The position numbers and the translations under genes were made by a program. DNA of 64,000 nt from Paenibacillus sp. JNUCC-31 (GTDB taxonomy: Bacteria > Bacillota > Bacilli > Paenibacillales > Paenibacillaceae), in contig NZ_CP062165.1 in the NCBI RefSeq assembly GCF_014844075.1, positions 558,001 to 622,000 of the forward strand, written 5' to 3'. Shown piece by piece: positions 16,786 through 24,843 of this stretch (position 1 is the stretch's first letter; each line of letters starts with the position of its first letter). The notes under the pieces are model-generated. The model worked only from the letters and a program-made list of their open reading frames with translations, was not told where the DNA came from and made no database searches.

Positions 16786-18249
16786 ATGCCCGCTAAAAGT
16801 GGCAAACAGTATATTGAACGTATCGATACCCAGACTGTCCCCTGCTGGTACAAAGGAGAACTGGTTACCGGAAAACGCTCTGAACATTTTGCTTTTGCAG
16901 GTTTAATGAAAACGCAAGCCAAGCTGTATGATCTTCAGAACGATCCGCAATGGATAGATACAATGACTTATTCCTCCCCAACCGATGGAAAGCCTGTAGG
17001 CATGTCCTTTCTGCCTCCAACCAGTGTGGATGATTTGCGCAGGCGTCGTGAAGCGATGAGTGTCTGGTCAGGCATGCATCATGGATTTCTGGGCCGCTCA
17101 CCCGATTACATGAACACAGCGATCATGGCATTTTATACAGGAGCTGACATTCTTGCCGAGTTATCACCACAATATGTCGAAAATCTAAAAAACTATTATG
17201 CCTACTGTCGGGATAATGACATTACGCTCTCCCACGCATTCATTCAGCCCCATGCCAGCAAAATATCGGGACAGTTGGATGCAACCGAAGATGCCATTGC
17301 CGCCAAAGTGGTCGAACGGACGAATGAAGGCCTGATTATCAACGGTGCATTCATGATGGCTACCCAGGCTGCAACGTCGGACGAAATTCTAGTGTATCCT
17401 TCTCCATCACCGGCTCCATTCGACGATGAAAACCCGTTCGCTTTTGCTTTTGCAGTGCCAAACGACTTGCCGGGAATCAGCCTGATCTGCCGGGATACCT
17501 ATGCATCCGAATCCAAATTTAACTACCCCCTCAGCTCCAGATATGAAGAGATGGACAACATTGTCATCTTTGATCATGTGCTTGTTCCTCATGATCGGAT
17601 ATTTTTCGCGGGAAATGAAGAAATGTCCTCCCGCTTATTCACCGGAAGCCATTTTCACATCCACGCGGGTCATCAGGTGTTATGTCGCTATATTGCCAAA
17701 ACGGAATTTGTCCTCGGCACGATCCAGTTACTCGCAGATACGCTCGACCAGGCAGCCGAAACTCACGTAGTGGAGAAAACAGCGCGTGTCCTTGCTGGAC
17801 TTGAATCCTTAAAAGCATTGGCCGTGGCAGCTGAAGTAGGTGCCATAACGGACGAACGTGGTTTTGTGTTACCTGCCCCGAAACCACTAATGGCCGCCAA
17901 CCTTCTGTACCCCAAACTGTATCCTGAAATGATTGAAATACTACAACTTTTGGGTTCCAGTGGCGTCATTATGGTGCCTCAGGAAGAAGAGTTTCGCTCA
18001 GATATCGCACCACATCTGGATACGTATCTTCGCGGGAGCGACATGGTATCGCAGGAACGTACAGCTTTATTTCGTCTGATCTGGGAGCTAGGGGCAGGAT
18101 CATTTGGGGGAAGACAGACCCAGTTCGAACGGTTCTTTTTCGGTAATTCAATCACCGTGTCAAACCGGTTGTACTCCGCCAGCTCCAAAGATTATTCGTA
18201 CCGACAGCTCGTTCGAGATTTTATTACGAATACTGGCACATCGCTATGA
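16786..18249 (+). CDS. HpaB-type flavin-dependent monooxygenase
   Basis: A 487-residue protein of the 4-hydroxyphenylacetate 3-monooxygenase oxygenase-component family (acyl-CoA-dehydrogenase-like fold), which hydroxylates phenolic substrates with reduced FAD supplied by a separate reductase. Family features include the N-terminal region with REAMSVWSGMHHGFLGRSPDYMN, the loop SHAFIQPHA, and the helical C-terminal domain. AGAGGTGAG lies before the ATG. No HpaC-type reductase is adjacent, but a convergent operon encodes a flavodoxin and a nitroreductase-family protein. A Fur box upstream links it to iron limitation, so a role in a catechol or siderophore-related step, or phenol oxidation under low iron, is plausible but unproven. 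Confidence 0.85.
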   Translation: MPAKSGKQYIERIDTQTVPCWYKGELVTGKRSEHFAFAGLMKTQAKLYDLQNDPQWIDTMTYSSPTDGKPVGMSFLPPTSVDDLRRRREAMSVWSGMHHGFLGRSPDYMNTAIMAFYTGADILAELSPQYVENLKNYYAYCRDNDITLSHAFIQPHASKISGQLDATEDAIAAKVVERTNEGLIINGAFMMATQAATSDEILVYPSPSPAPFDDENPFAFAFAVPNDLPGISLICRDTYASESKFNYPLSSRYEEMDNIVIFDHVLVPHDRIFFAGNEEMSSRLFTGSHFHIHAGHQVLCRYIAKTEFVLGTIQLLADTLDQAAETHVVEKTARVLAGLESLKALAVAAEVGAITDERGFVLPAPKPLMAANLLYPKLYPEMIEILQLLGSSGVIMVPQEEEFRSDIAPHLDTYLRGSDMVSQERTALFRLIWELGAGSFGGRQTQFERFFFGNSITVSNRLYSASSKDYSYRQLVRDFITNTGTSL

Positions 18250-18289
18250 ACGGTTATACCATCCTTTAGACCAGATGGTCGTATACCGT
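18250..18289. terminator. Shared hairpin between convergent genes
   Basis: Arms ACGGTTATACCATC (18250-18263) and GATGGTCGTATACCGT (18274-18289), with a two-base bulge, span the 16-bp gap and the 3' end of the nitroreductase gene. There is no long T run, so its efficiency as a terminator is uncertain; it may protect both 3' ends. Confidence 0.5.
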
Positions 18290-18835
18290 CATCAGCTCAG
18301 AGGCTGGTCTGCTTGCATCGTTATTCCGAAGCACAGACTGGTCTCCGTAACCGATGTGGAATACACCCATTACCTTTTCCTCACTGGTTAACCCCATCAA
18401 ATTCATAAACACGGGGTGCTGTTGATAATCATTGATCTTCCAGACGGCATTAAGGCCATGTTCCGCTGCCAAGATACAAAAACGTTTGCTCCAGGCTTTT
18501 GCAGGCAATACATGGTCCTCGCTGGCCCTTGAAGGAGTCACGACAACCAGATGCGCCGGGATAGCCTCTGTATACTGATATGTAGCCCAATCCCCGTACC
18601 GATCTGCCAAATGTGGTGGGTAACTCTGCCTAACCGCCTCCAGATAAAGCTGACGTCCTTCACTGGCGAACAACATAAACCGCCAAGGCTCTGGACTCAT
18701 CACATACAAAGATGGATCGGCTTCATCCAGTAACCGTCGTATAACCGACTGTGGCACAGGCAACGGACTGAATTCACAAGTTCCTGTACGTTTCTTCTTG
18801 CCGCTTGCGGCATCTTGTCCCAAACCGGTAGACAT
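18266..18835 (-). CDS. Nitroreductase-family flavoprotein
   Basis: A 189-residue FMN-dependent nitroreductase-fold protein, recognised from the layout: RRLLDEADPS near the start, SPEPWRFMLFASEG, and the later FMN-binding region AEHGLNAVWKIND with MGVFHIGYGD. AAGGAGTG lies 8 nt before the ATG. It is the third gene of an operon behind a flavodoxin and an uncharacterised protein, convergent with the HpaB-like monooxygenase. It could act as a flavin or quinone reductase, possibly supplying reduced flavin; the substrate is not visible. Confidence 0.8.
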   Translation of the reverse strand: MSTGLGQDAASGKKKRTGTCEFSPLPVPQSVIRRLLDEADPSLYVMSPEPWRFMLFASEGRQLYLEAVRQSYPPHLADRYGDWATYQYTEAIPAHLVVVTPSRASEDHVLPAKAWSKRFCILAAEHGLNAVWKINDYQQHPVFMNLMGLTSEEKVMGVFHIGYGDQSVLRNNDASRPASELMTVYDHLV

Positions 18836-18884
18836 GGCTCTTCACTCCTTAATCTGCGCGATATACCACAATATCCCTCGATCC

Positions 18885-19688
18885 TTACATCAACCAGTTT
18901 TTTTTCGGTTCGATCTCACTTCTCCAGCGATCGACCTCTTCATGGACTCTGGCTTTGTCCTGAACTGTAAATTGATCAGACTCCACCTTCTCTTCGCTCG
19001 GAATGCTATCCCGAATCAGTCGAAGATAATCCATCGAACGGACAAGCGATTGACGTCCTGGGATATATCGAATCTTGCGCCCTTCGAGCAAACAATAGAT
19101 TTCGATCATGCCTGGCAACTTGCCAAATGCTTCCCAGCAGAACGCGCTCACCATATGCTGGTACGCCTCAACAACATTTGGATCATGGACAACCATATAT
19201 TTTTGGATGAGCAGTGAATCCCAGCCCTCTGGCAGCCAAGCCGTATGGAGGATCATGGACAGATGCATCGACAGGGAAGGAAGTTCCGTTCGCCATTGTT
19301 CAAACAGAATGGCCGGATACTTCAGATCATCGTTCATCGCAATGGCGAGCGATAATTCATCCGTAATTTTGTTTTTTACATCCCAGTAATGAAGTACCGA
19401 TTCGAAGCCGGTTGCCTTTCTGGGCCACCACTTTTCAAGCAGATACTGGACAGGCATCTCTTTGCGCACATCCGAGTCCAAACTGTAAAAAGCGTTGACT
19501 GCATGGCTGACTGCATATTGTACATGGTGTCTCCATTGCAGCGGAGCGTACTGCTTTGCCTCCGGTTCCGGGCGGATGAACCGATGCGGGCTGCGCAGCA
19601 TCTCTTCCAGTCTGTAATCTACAAGCAGCCGTTCCGGGACGTCTGACACTCCTGGCTGCATAGCTGCCTGAACATTATGTCTTAACAT
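18885..19688 (-). CDS. Uncharacterised protein of a Fur-controlled flavodoxin operon (YkuO-like position)
   Basis: I do not recognise this 267-residue protein from motifs. It is soluble, without signal peptide or membrane segment, rich in Trp, Tyr and His, and ends SEIEPKKNWLM. Features seen: PLQWRHHVQYAVSHAVNAFYSLD near residue 50, a possible catalytic-looking stretch MIEIYCLLEGRKIRYIPGR at about residue 194, and a charged C-terminus. It begins 6 bp after the flavodoxin stop, so the two are co-translated. In Bacillus subtilis the Fur-regulated ykuNOP operon places an unknown protein (YkuO) of similar size next to flavodoxins. Homology is suggested by position only, not verified. Confidence 0.7.
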   Translation of the reverse strand: MLRHNVQAAMQPGVSDVPERLLVDYRLEEMLRSPHRFIRPEPEAKQYAPLQWRHHVQYAVSHAVNAFYSLDSDVRKEMPVQYLLEKWWPRKATGFESVLHYWDVKNKITDELSLAIAMNDDLKYPAILFEQWRTELPSLSMHLSMILHTAWLPEGWDSLLIQKYMVVHDPNVVEAYQHMVSAFCWEAFGKLPGMIEIYCLLEGRKIRYIPGRQSLVRSMDYLRLIRDSIPSEEKVESDQFTVQDKARVHEEVDRWRSEIEPKKNWLM

Positions 19689-19693
19689 GAGTC

Positions 19694-20146
19694 CTAGGAC
19701 ACCTGTAATCCGGCAGCAGCGAAACGCTTGCCAAAGTCACGGCATGTATCCTTCTCCTGCTCCATCGGACTGTATTCAATCTTTAGCATCTCTGGAAATA
19801 CCTCCGCCCCACGCTCCACCAGCTTCGCAGCCGCAAGATCTACAGCACCGCAATACTGCTCGTAAGAAGTATCCCCGCTTCCGAACACCGCTGCCCGTTT
19901 GCCACTCAAGTCAAGCTCATCCAGCTCTTCGTAAAAATCGAGAAATTCATCTGGCAGTTCACCGTCTCCCCACGTGTACACACCAATGAGGAACCCGTCA
20001 TAGTCGAGCACATCAGAGGCATTGCAATCCGTGACGGACTTGAGGTCTACTTCATGCCCACCTTGTGTAATGCCTTCCACGATCAGTTCCGCAATCTCTT
20101 CCGTATTTCCCGTCATACTTGCATAAGCCACCAACCATTTAGCCAT
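19694..20146 (-). CDS. Short-chain flavodoxin
   Basis: A 150-residue flavodoxin. FMN phosphate loop SMTGNTEEIAE at residues 9-19; IGVYTWGDGELPDEFLDFYEEL for the isoalloxazine loop; AAVFGSGDTSYEQYCGAVDLAA for the third loop. It replaces ferredoxin as an electron carrier when iron is scarce. A perfect 7-1-7 Fur box lies between the -35 and -10 boxes of its promoter. First gene of a three-gene operon with an unknown protein and a nitroreductase. GTGAGGG precedes the ATG. Confidence 0.95.
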   Translation of the reverse strand: MAKWLVAYASMTGNTEEIAELIVEGITQGGHEVDLKSVTDCNASDVLDYDGFLIGVYTWGDGELPDEFLDFYEELDELDLSGKRAAVFGSGDTSYEQYCGAVDLAAAKLVERGAEVFPEMLKIEYSPMEQEKDTCRDFGKRFAAAGLQVS

Positions 20147-20215
20147 CTATTTTTCCCTCACTTTTTATTGATCCTGTCATACGGTTCCTGAAGAGTAACA
20201 TTTGAATGTATCAGA

Positions 20216-20245
20216 ATCATAAGTGATAATGATTATCATTGTCAA
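20216..20245 (-). promoter_or_regulatory. Sigma-A promoter of the flavodoxin operon
   Basis: Minus strand: TTGACA (complement of 20240-20245), 18-bp spacer filled by the Fur box, TATGAT (complement of 20216-20221). The start codon is 69 bp downstream. Confidence 0.8.
20224..20238 (-). promoter_or_regulatory. Fur box within the flavodoxin promoter spacer
   Basis: TGATAATGATTATCA is a perfect 7-1-7 Fur palindrome and lies inside the 18-bp spacer of the flavodoxin promoter, so Fur binding would block RNA polymerase directly. Confidence 0.93.
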
Positions 20246-20299
20246 ATTAATTTTCGTTTGTATTCCATTTCAGTATATGGGAATGAAGCAAATTCAACA

Positions 20300-20359
20300 C
20301 CTTAAAGGGCACTTCGCCCTTTAAGGCGCCCACCACAACTGGCGTACAGGCCCTTTTTT
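20300..20359 (+). promoter_or_regulatory. Attenuator-like leader before the RNA methyltransferase gene
   Basis: CCTTAAAGGGC (20300-20310) and GCCCTTTAAGG (20316-20326) form a perfect 11-bp hairpin with a 5-nt loop. A second partner for the left arm, GCCCTTTTTT (20350-20359), lies further on and carries a T run, so two exclusive structures are possible in the leader. It could equally be a simple terminator for transcription coming from the left. Confidence 0.4.
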
Positions 20360-20406
20360 GTTGTACAATAGTATCCAAATGACTTTTGAAGGATGGATAA
20401 ATCATT

Positions 20407-21270
20407 ATGTACGTAGCAAAGAACTGGAAGGACTATGAAGTAATTGACACAGGAGGCGGTGAAAAGCTGGAACGTTGGGGCGATGTCATTTTGCGCAGAC
20501 CCGACCCACAGATTATTTGGCCCCTTGAAAAGGAAACCAATGAATGGCGCCAGGTGCATGGCCATTATCACCGCAGTTCTTCGGGCGGCGGCAGCTGGGA
20601 TATGAAAAAACCGATCCCGGAACGCTGGACCATCGGATACGAGAACCTGAAATTTCATATTAAACCAACCAGCTTCAAACATACTGGTCTGTTCCCTGAA
20701 CAAGCGGCCAACTGGAGCTGGATGATGGATAAAATCGCCGGAGCAGGCCGTCCCATCTCTGTACTGAACCTGTTTGCGTATACAGGCGGTGCAACCGTTG
20801 CTGCAGCTTACGCCGGTGCTTCGGTTGTACACGTGGATGCGGCCAAAGGAATGGTGCAGTGGGCCAAAGAAAATGTTCAATTATCCGGGCTTGCTGATCG
20901 CCCTGTTCGTTTCATTACAGACGATGTATTCAAATTTGTACAGCGCGAACAACGCCGCGGAAATCGATATGACGCTATCATTATGGACCCGCCTTCCTAT
21001 GGTCGAGGCCCTAACGGGGAGACATGGAAGCTGGAAGAGAACCTCTACCCATTCCTGAAATCGTGTATGACTATTTTGTCGGACAACCCGTTATTCATGC
21101 TGGTGAATTCCTACACAACGGGGATCTCCTCCACCGTTCTGCGTAATATGCTGACAATGACGATGTCTGCCCAATATGGCGGTCAAATTACGGCAGGTGA
21201 AATTGGCCTCCCCATTACCCGCAGTGGTCTGGATCTGCCTTGCGGCATCTTGGGCCGCTGGGAGTCCTGA
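20407..21270 (+). CDS. Class I SAM-dependent RNA methyltransferase (RlmI/RlmK-like)
   Basis: A 287-residue protein that probably methylates a cytosine of 23S rRNA. The N-terminal half includes the substrate-side segment FKHTGLFPEQAANWSW. SAM motif I is VLNLFAYTGGATVAAAYAGA (about 118-137), acidic motif II is VVHVDAAKG, and catalytic motif IV is DAIIMDPPSYGRG (about 194). The length is shorter than full RlmI because no PUA domain is present. The next gene, a pseudouridine synthase, starts 2 bp after its stop, giving an RNA-modification operon. The exact target base cannot be fixed from sequence. Confidence 0.88.
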   Translation: MYVAKNWKDYEVIDTGGGEKLERWGDVILRRPDPQIIWPLEKETNEWRQVHGHYHRSSSGGGSWDMKKPIPERWTIGYENLKFHIKPTSFKHTGLFPEQAANWSWMMDKIAGAGRPISVLNLFAYTGGATVAAAYAGASVVHVDAAKGMVQWAKENVQLSGLADRPVRFITDDVFKFVQREQRRGNRYDAIIMDPPSYGRGPNGETWKLEENLYPFLKSCMTILSDNPLFMLVNSYTTGISSTVLRNMLTMTMSAQYGGQITAGEIGLPITRSGLDLPCGILGRWES

Positions 21271-21272
21271 TC

Positions 21273-22004
21273 ATGTCCGAGCCATTGCAAGGAACCGGTG
21301 ATATTCCGATTCTGTTTGAGGACAATCACCTGCTGGGCATTACGAAGCCGGTCAATGTACCTACACAGGAAGATGCATCCGGTGACCCGGATTTGCTTAC
21401 ACTGCTGAAACAGGATCTGAAAGAGCGGTATAACAAACCGGGCAACGTCTATCTCGGACTGGTCCATCGTCTTGATCGCCCCGTTGGTGGTGCAATGATT
21501 TTTGCCAAAACATCAAAGGCTGCTTCGAGATTATCCGAGATGGTCCGGGGACGTCATTTCCGCAAAATATATGCGGCTGTTGTCCATGGCAAGCTGCCAG
21601 CACAGCAAGGAACGTTAAAACATACGCTGCTGAAAGATGCGCGCACCAATACCGTCACTGTTGTGCCCAAAGGCACTACGGGTGGCAAAGACGCCGTTCT
21701 GGATTACCGGGTCATCGGTGAAACAGACCGTTATAGTCTGGTTCATATCGAACTGCACACCGGCAGATCTCATCAGATTCGGGTTCAAATGAAGGAAATC
21801 GGCTGCCCACTGTTCGGGGATCAGAAATACGGGGCAGGTGTGAATAAGCCGGGACAACAGATTGCACTTTGGTCTGCCATCGCTGCTTTTCCTCACCCCG
21901 TAACCAAGGAAGAGGTTGTCCTGCAGTCCCTGCCTCCCCGTGAATTCCCATGGGCAGAGTGGCCGGCTGCTGTGTATGAGAAAACATTTAAAGCGGAACA
22001 ATAA
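21273..22004 (+). CDS. RluA-family pseudouridine synthase
   Basis: A 243-residue RNA pseudouridine synthase. The catalytic Asp lies in the RluA motif HRLDRPVGGAMIFAKT (about residue 70). Further conserved stretches are HTGRSHQIRVQM and GCPLFGDQKYG. No S4 domain is seen, so it is a short form. I start at the ATG at 21273, preceded by GGGAG, two bases after the methyltransferase stop; an earlier in-frame start would overlap that gene. The target uridine in rRNA or tRNA is not determinable here. Confidence 0.9.
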   Translation: MSEPLQGTGDIPILFEDNHLLGITKPVNVPTQEDASGDPDLLTLLKQDLKERYNKPGNVYLGLVHRLDRPVGGAMIFAKTSKAASRLSEMVRGRHFRKIYAAVVHGKLPAQQGTLKHTLLKDARTNTVTVVPKGTTGGKDAVLDYRVIGETDRYSLVHIELHTGRSHQIRVQMKEIGCPLFGDQKYGAGVNKPGQQIALWSAIAAFPHPVTKEEVVLQSLPPREFPWAEWPAAVYEKTFKAEQ

Positions 22005-22055
22005 CCAACACACTTTAAAAAATCATTCACAGGATCAAGTCAAATCTGATCGTAC

Positions 22056-22097
22056 ACCGTGTCATCCAGATTCCGAATCTGAATGGCACGGTTTTTT
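22056..22097 (+). terminator. Terminator of the RNA-modification operon
   Basis: Long stem: ACCGTG with its complement CACGGT, CAT/ATG and CAGATTC/GAATCTG, closed by a tiny loop and followed by six T. Confidence 0.9.
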
Positions 22098-22199
22098 GAT
22101 CTCTTTCCATTCCAGCGATATGATAAACTAGTTTTGTTGGAATTACCACCATACTTAGACCCTATTGGCTTACTCAAATGGAAAGGAAGACTCACTACT

Positions 22200-22544
22200 A
22201 TGACACCGTTTACCAAGCAGGTTGTCGCCATCATCGCATCAATCCCTGAGGGAAAAGTCATGACCTATGGTCAGATTGCCGCTCATGCTGGCAGTCCGAG
22301 AGCTGCCAGACAGGTTGTACGCATTCTGCATTCGATGAGCCGCAAGGAACGCCTTCCCTGGCACCGTGTCGTCAATGCCAAAGGCCAGATCTCCATTCCC
22401 GACGAACATTCTCGTTTGATGCAAGAGACGGAGCTTATTAGCGAAGGTGTTGAATTTCAGATGGATGGGAGCATCAACCTCAGACTCTTCGGTCATGATC
22501 CCGGTCCTACCTTCCTCCTTGATCCATCGACCGATGAAAAATAA
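22200..22544 (+). CDS. Alkyltransferase-like protein (ATL), MGMT fold
   Basis: A 114-residue DNA-binding protein of the O6-alkylguanine alkyltransferase fold, with helix-turn-helix AAHAGSPRAARQVVRIL and the active-site region RLPWHRVVN. The acceptor Cys of true MGMT (PCHR) is Trp here (PWHR), which defines alkyltransferase-like proteins: they cannot dealkylate DNA but bind alkylated bases and hand them to nucleotide excision repair. An in-frame extension upstream to 22083 overlaps the terminator of the previous operon, so I use the ATG at 22200 with AAAGGAAGA before it. Confidence 0.9.
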   Translation: MTPFTKQVVAIIASIPEGKVMTYGQIAAHAGSPRAARQVVRILHSMSRKERLPWHRVVNAKGQISIPDEHSRLMQETELISEGVEFQMDGSINLRLFGHDPGPTFLLDPSTDEK

Positions 22545-22655
22545 AGCCAAAATAAGGCATAGCAAAAGAGAGTCCAAGCAGTGTAATCTGCCTGAACTCT
22601 CTTCTGCATATATAAAACCTTTATTGGATCAATAATAACTGTAATCTAGGTTAAT

Positions 22656-24167
22656 TTAAGCTGTTGCATTCACTTTTTGTTGCTCTGTTGTAACAGGTTC
22701 AGTAGCCGGTTTTGTTTTACGAATAAAGAACGCCAGCAGCAAAGCAACAACAGTCATCGCAGTCGCTACAACAAACGCATAGTTTACGCCGTAGATGGTT
22801 GCATCTGCGGTAGCACGCATCATTGCAGCCTTATCATCTGCAGCAATTTGGCCTGTAGCCAAGGTATCTGCCAAATGAGATTTTAGCTTACTACTCATAA
22901 TTGTAACGAGAATCGCTGTACCAATCGCACCCGCAACTGTACGCAGTGTGTTGGACATCGCTGTACCATGCGCATTCAGGCGCTGTGGCAGCTGATTCAG
23001 ACCCGCCGTTTGAATCGGCATCATCAACATCGACATACCGAACATACGAGCTGTGTAGATAAACATCATGTAACCATAAGTCGTATCGATCGAGAGTCGG
23101 CTAAGGCCCCAAGTGGTGATAGCTGTAATCGCAAGACCGGCAACGGACAACCAGCGTGCTCCAACTTTGTCAAAGATACGACCTGTGATTGGAGACATAA
23201 TCCCCATCAGAATGGCACCTGGCATCATCAGCAAACCTGATTCAATCGGTGAGAACCCTCGAATATTTTGCAGGAAAATCGGAAGCAAAATCATACCCGC
23301 AAACATCGCCATCGTAACGAGCATATTAATAATTGTTGTTAATGTGTACATGTTGTATTTGAAAATACGGAACTCCAAAAGCGGATGATCGGTTGTCATT
23401 TGTCGAATAACGAACAGGATCAGGGATATGGCCCCGACGATCAGACATCCGATAACAATAGCACTTCCCCATCCATCTGTCCCCGCATCACTGAAGCCGT
23501 ACAACAAACTACCAAAACCGAGTGTGGAAAGAATAACCCCTGGATAGTCCAGTTTAGGTTTGGATTGACGTGTTACATTTTTGACAAATGCAATACCAAT
23601 TGCAGTTGCAATAACCGAGAATGGCAAAATGATATAGAACAACAGTCTCCATGAATAATGCTCCACCACATAACCTGACAGTGTCGGTCCAATGGCCGGA
23701 GCAAGAATCATCGCAATCCCCATCGTACCCATGGCCTGACCACGCTTCTCAATTGGGAAGATCGTCAAGAACACAACCGTCATCAGAGGCATCAGTATAC
23801 CTGCGCCTGCCGCTTGAATAACACGACCTACCATCAGGATACCAAAGGTCGGACTAAGTCCACAGACCAATGTCCCTAATGTAAAGAGGGTCATCGCTGT
23901 AATAAAAATTTGACGTGTCGAGAATTTGGCGATCAAATACGCCGTAACCGGAATCAACACACCATTCACGAGCATATAACCGGTAGTCAGCCATTGGGCT
24001 TTGTTCGCTCCGATGCCGAGGTCTTCCATGATCTTAGGAAGAGCCACGTTCATCAATGTTTGATTCAGGAAGGCAACAAATGCACCGATTAACAGTGCGG
24101 CCACAATCGGGCCTTTCTTGATATTGTCCATCGCTGATGATGGCGCTGCTGCTGCAGTAGTACTCAT
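22656..24167 (-). CDS. DHA2-family MFS multidrug efflux transporter
   Basis: A 503-residue drug:proton antiporter of the 14-helix EmrB/QacA/LmrB type. Helix 1 is IVAALLIGAFVAFLNQTLMNVALP; the conserved motif C of antiporters is LAPAIGPTLSGYVV at about residue 152, followed by SWRLLFYIILP. The start overlaps the stop of the upstream MarR regulator by 4 bp (ATGA), so both are expressed together from a promoter carrying a MarR-type operator. Substrates are unknown; LmrB-like exporters handle lincosamides and other lipophilic drugs. Confidence 0.93.
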   Translation of the reverse strand: MSTTAAAAPSSAMDNIKKGPIVAALLIGAFVAFLNQTLMNVALPKIMEDLGIGANKAQWLTTGYMLVNGVLIPVTAYLIAKFSTRQIFITAMTLFTLGTLVCGLSPTFGILMVGRVIQAAGAGILMPLMTVVFLTIFPIEKRGQAMGTMGIAMILAPAIGPTLSGYVVEHYSWRLLFYIILPFSVIATAIGIAFVKNVTRQSKPKLDYPGVILSTLGFGSLLYGFSDAGTDGWGSAIVIGCLIVGAISLILFVIRQMTTDHPLLEFRIFKYNMYTLTTIINMLVTMAMFAGMILLPIFLQNIRGFSPIESGLLMMPGAILMGIMSPITGRIFDKVGARWLSVAGLAITAITTWGLSRLSIDTTYGYMMFIYTARMFGMSMLMMPIQTAGLNQLPQRLNAHGTAMSNTLRTVAGAIGTAILVTIMSSKLKSHLADTLATGQIAADDKAAMMRATADATIYGVNYAFVVATAMTVVALLLAFFIRKTKPATEPVTTEQQKVNATA

Positions 24168-24610
24168 TGGTTGTTCATCTCTCTTCCTTCTAACTTTTCA
24201 ATCATTTGATTATGAATTCTTAGCAGATGCTCAAGGTCTTCCTTCGGGATATCCAGAATGGGTGAAACTCGTTCCATCCACAAGTGGTGTGTTTCCTGCT
24301 GAGCCTGTTCCCCTTTGTCCGTAATCTGTAGCTTTACGGATCGGCGATCAGAGTCGGAACGCGTACGAACTATGTACTCCCCTTTGACCAAACGTTCCAC
24401 CACAGCGCTCATGGAACTGCTGCCCATATGACAGAGTTCAGCCACTTCATTAATCCCGATCGAAGGGCGCTCCTTCAAAATGGATAACACCATAAATTGA
24501 ATCGAAGTGAGCTCAATTTCCTTGTTTTCATTCCAGAATGCACGGAAGAGCATTTGATTGACCTGCCGAAACGAATTGATAATGTAAAATACTTCGTATG
24601 TGTCAGACAT
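24164..24610 (-). CDS. MarR-family repressor of the MFS exporter
   Basis: A 148-residue winged-helix regulator: recognition region INEVAELCHMGSSSMSAVVERL and wing SDSDRRSVKLQITDKG, flanked by dimerisation helices. An upstream in-frame start at 24652 lies inside the operator palindrome; AAAGGGTG precedes the ATG at 24610, so that start is preferred. It is translationally coupled to the exporter gene and presumably represses both until a drug is bound. Confidence 0.93.
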   Translation of the reverse strand: MSDTYEVFYIINSFRQVNQMLFRAFWNENKEIELTSIQFMVLSILKERPSIGINEVAELCHMGSSSMSAVVERLVKGEYIVRTRSDSDRRSVKLQITDKGEQAQQETHHLWMERVSPILDIPKEDLEHLLRIHNQMIEKLEGREMNNQ

Positions 24611-24639
24611 TAATTCACCCTTTTTACTTATGGAATATA

Positions 24640-24659
24640 ATATTTCGTACACGAAATAT
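24640..24659 (-). promoter_or_regulatory. MarR-type operator
   Basis: Perfect 9-bp arms ATATTTCGT and ACGAAATAT flank a 2-bp centre, 30 bp before the MarR start codon and beside an AT-rich -10-like region. It is most likely the autoregulatory site of the MarR/MFS operon. Confidence 0.7.
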
Positions 24660-24843
24660 CAGGGGAACAATTATTTATTATAACAAAAATAATTACATAG
24701 TCAACTCTTTACATATAAAATTTTAGAAATTATTCTTAGTGACTCAAAGGAGGCGATATTTTTAACGTATACATAAATAAAATAACCATAGTCGTCCTGC
24801 ATGATTCAGCAAGAGTTCCATGGTTACTATAATTCCAATGTAA

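Noticed and set aside
24740..24780. AAAGGAGGCG ribosome-binding-site-like sequence in the MarR intergenic region
   Set aside because: No ATG, GTG or TTG follows at a usable distance; the next in-frame codons soon reach a stop.
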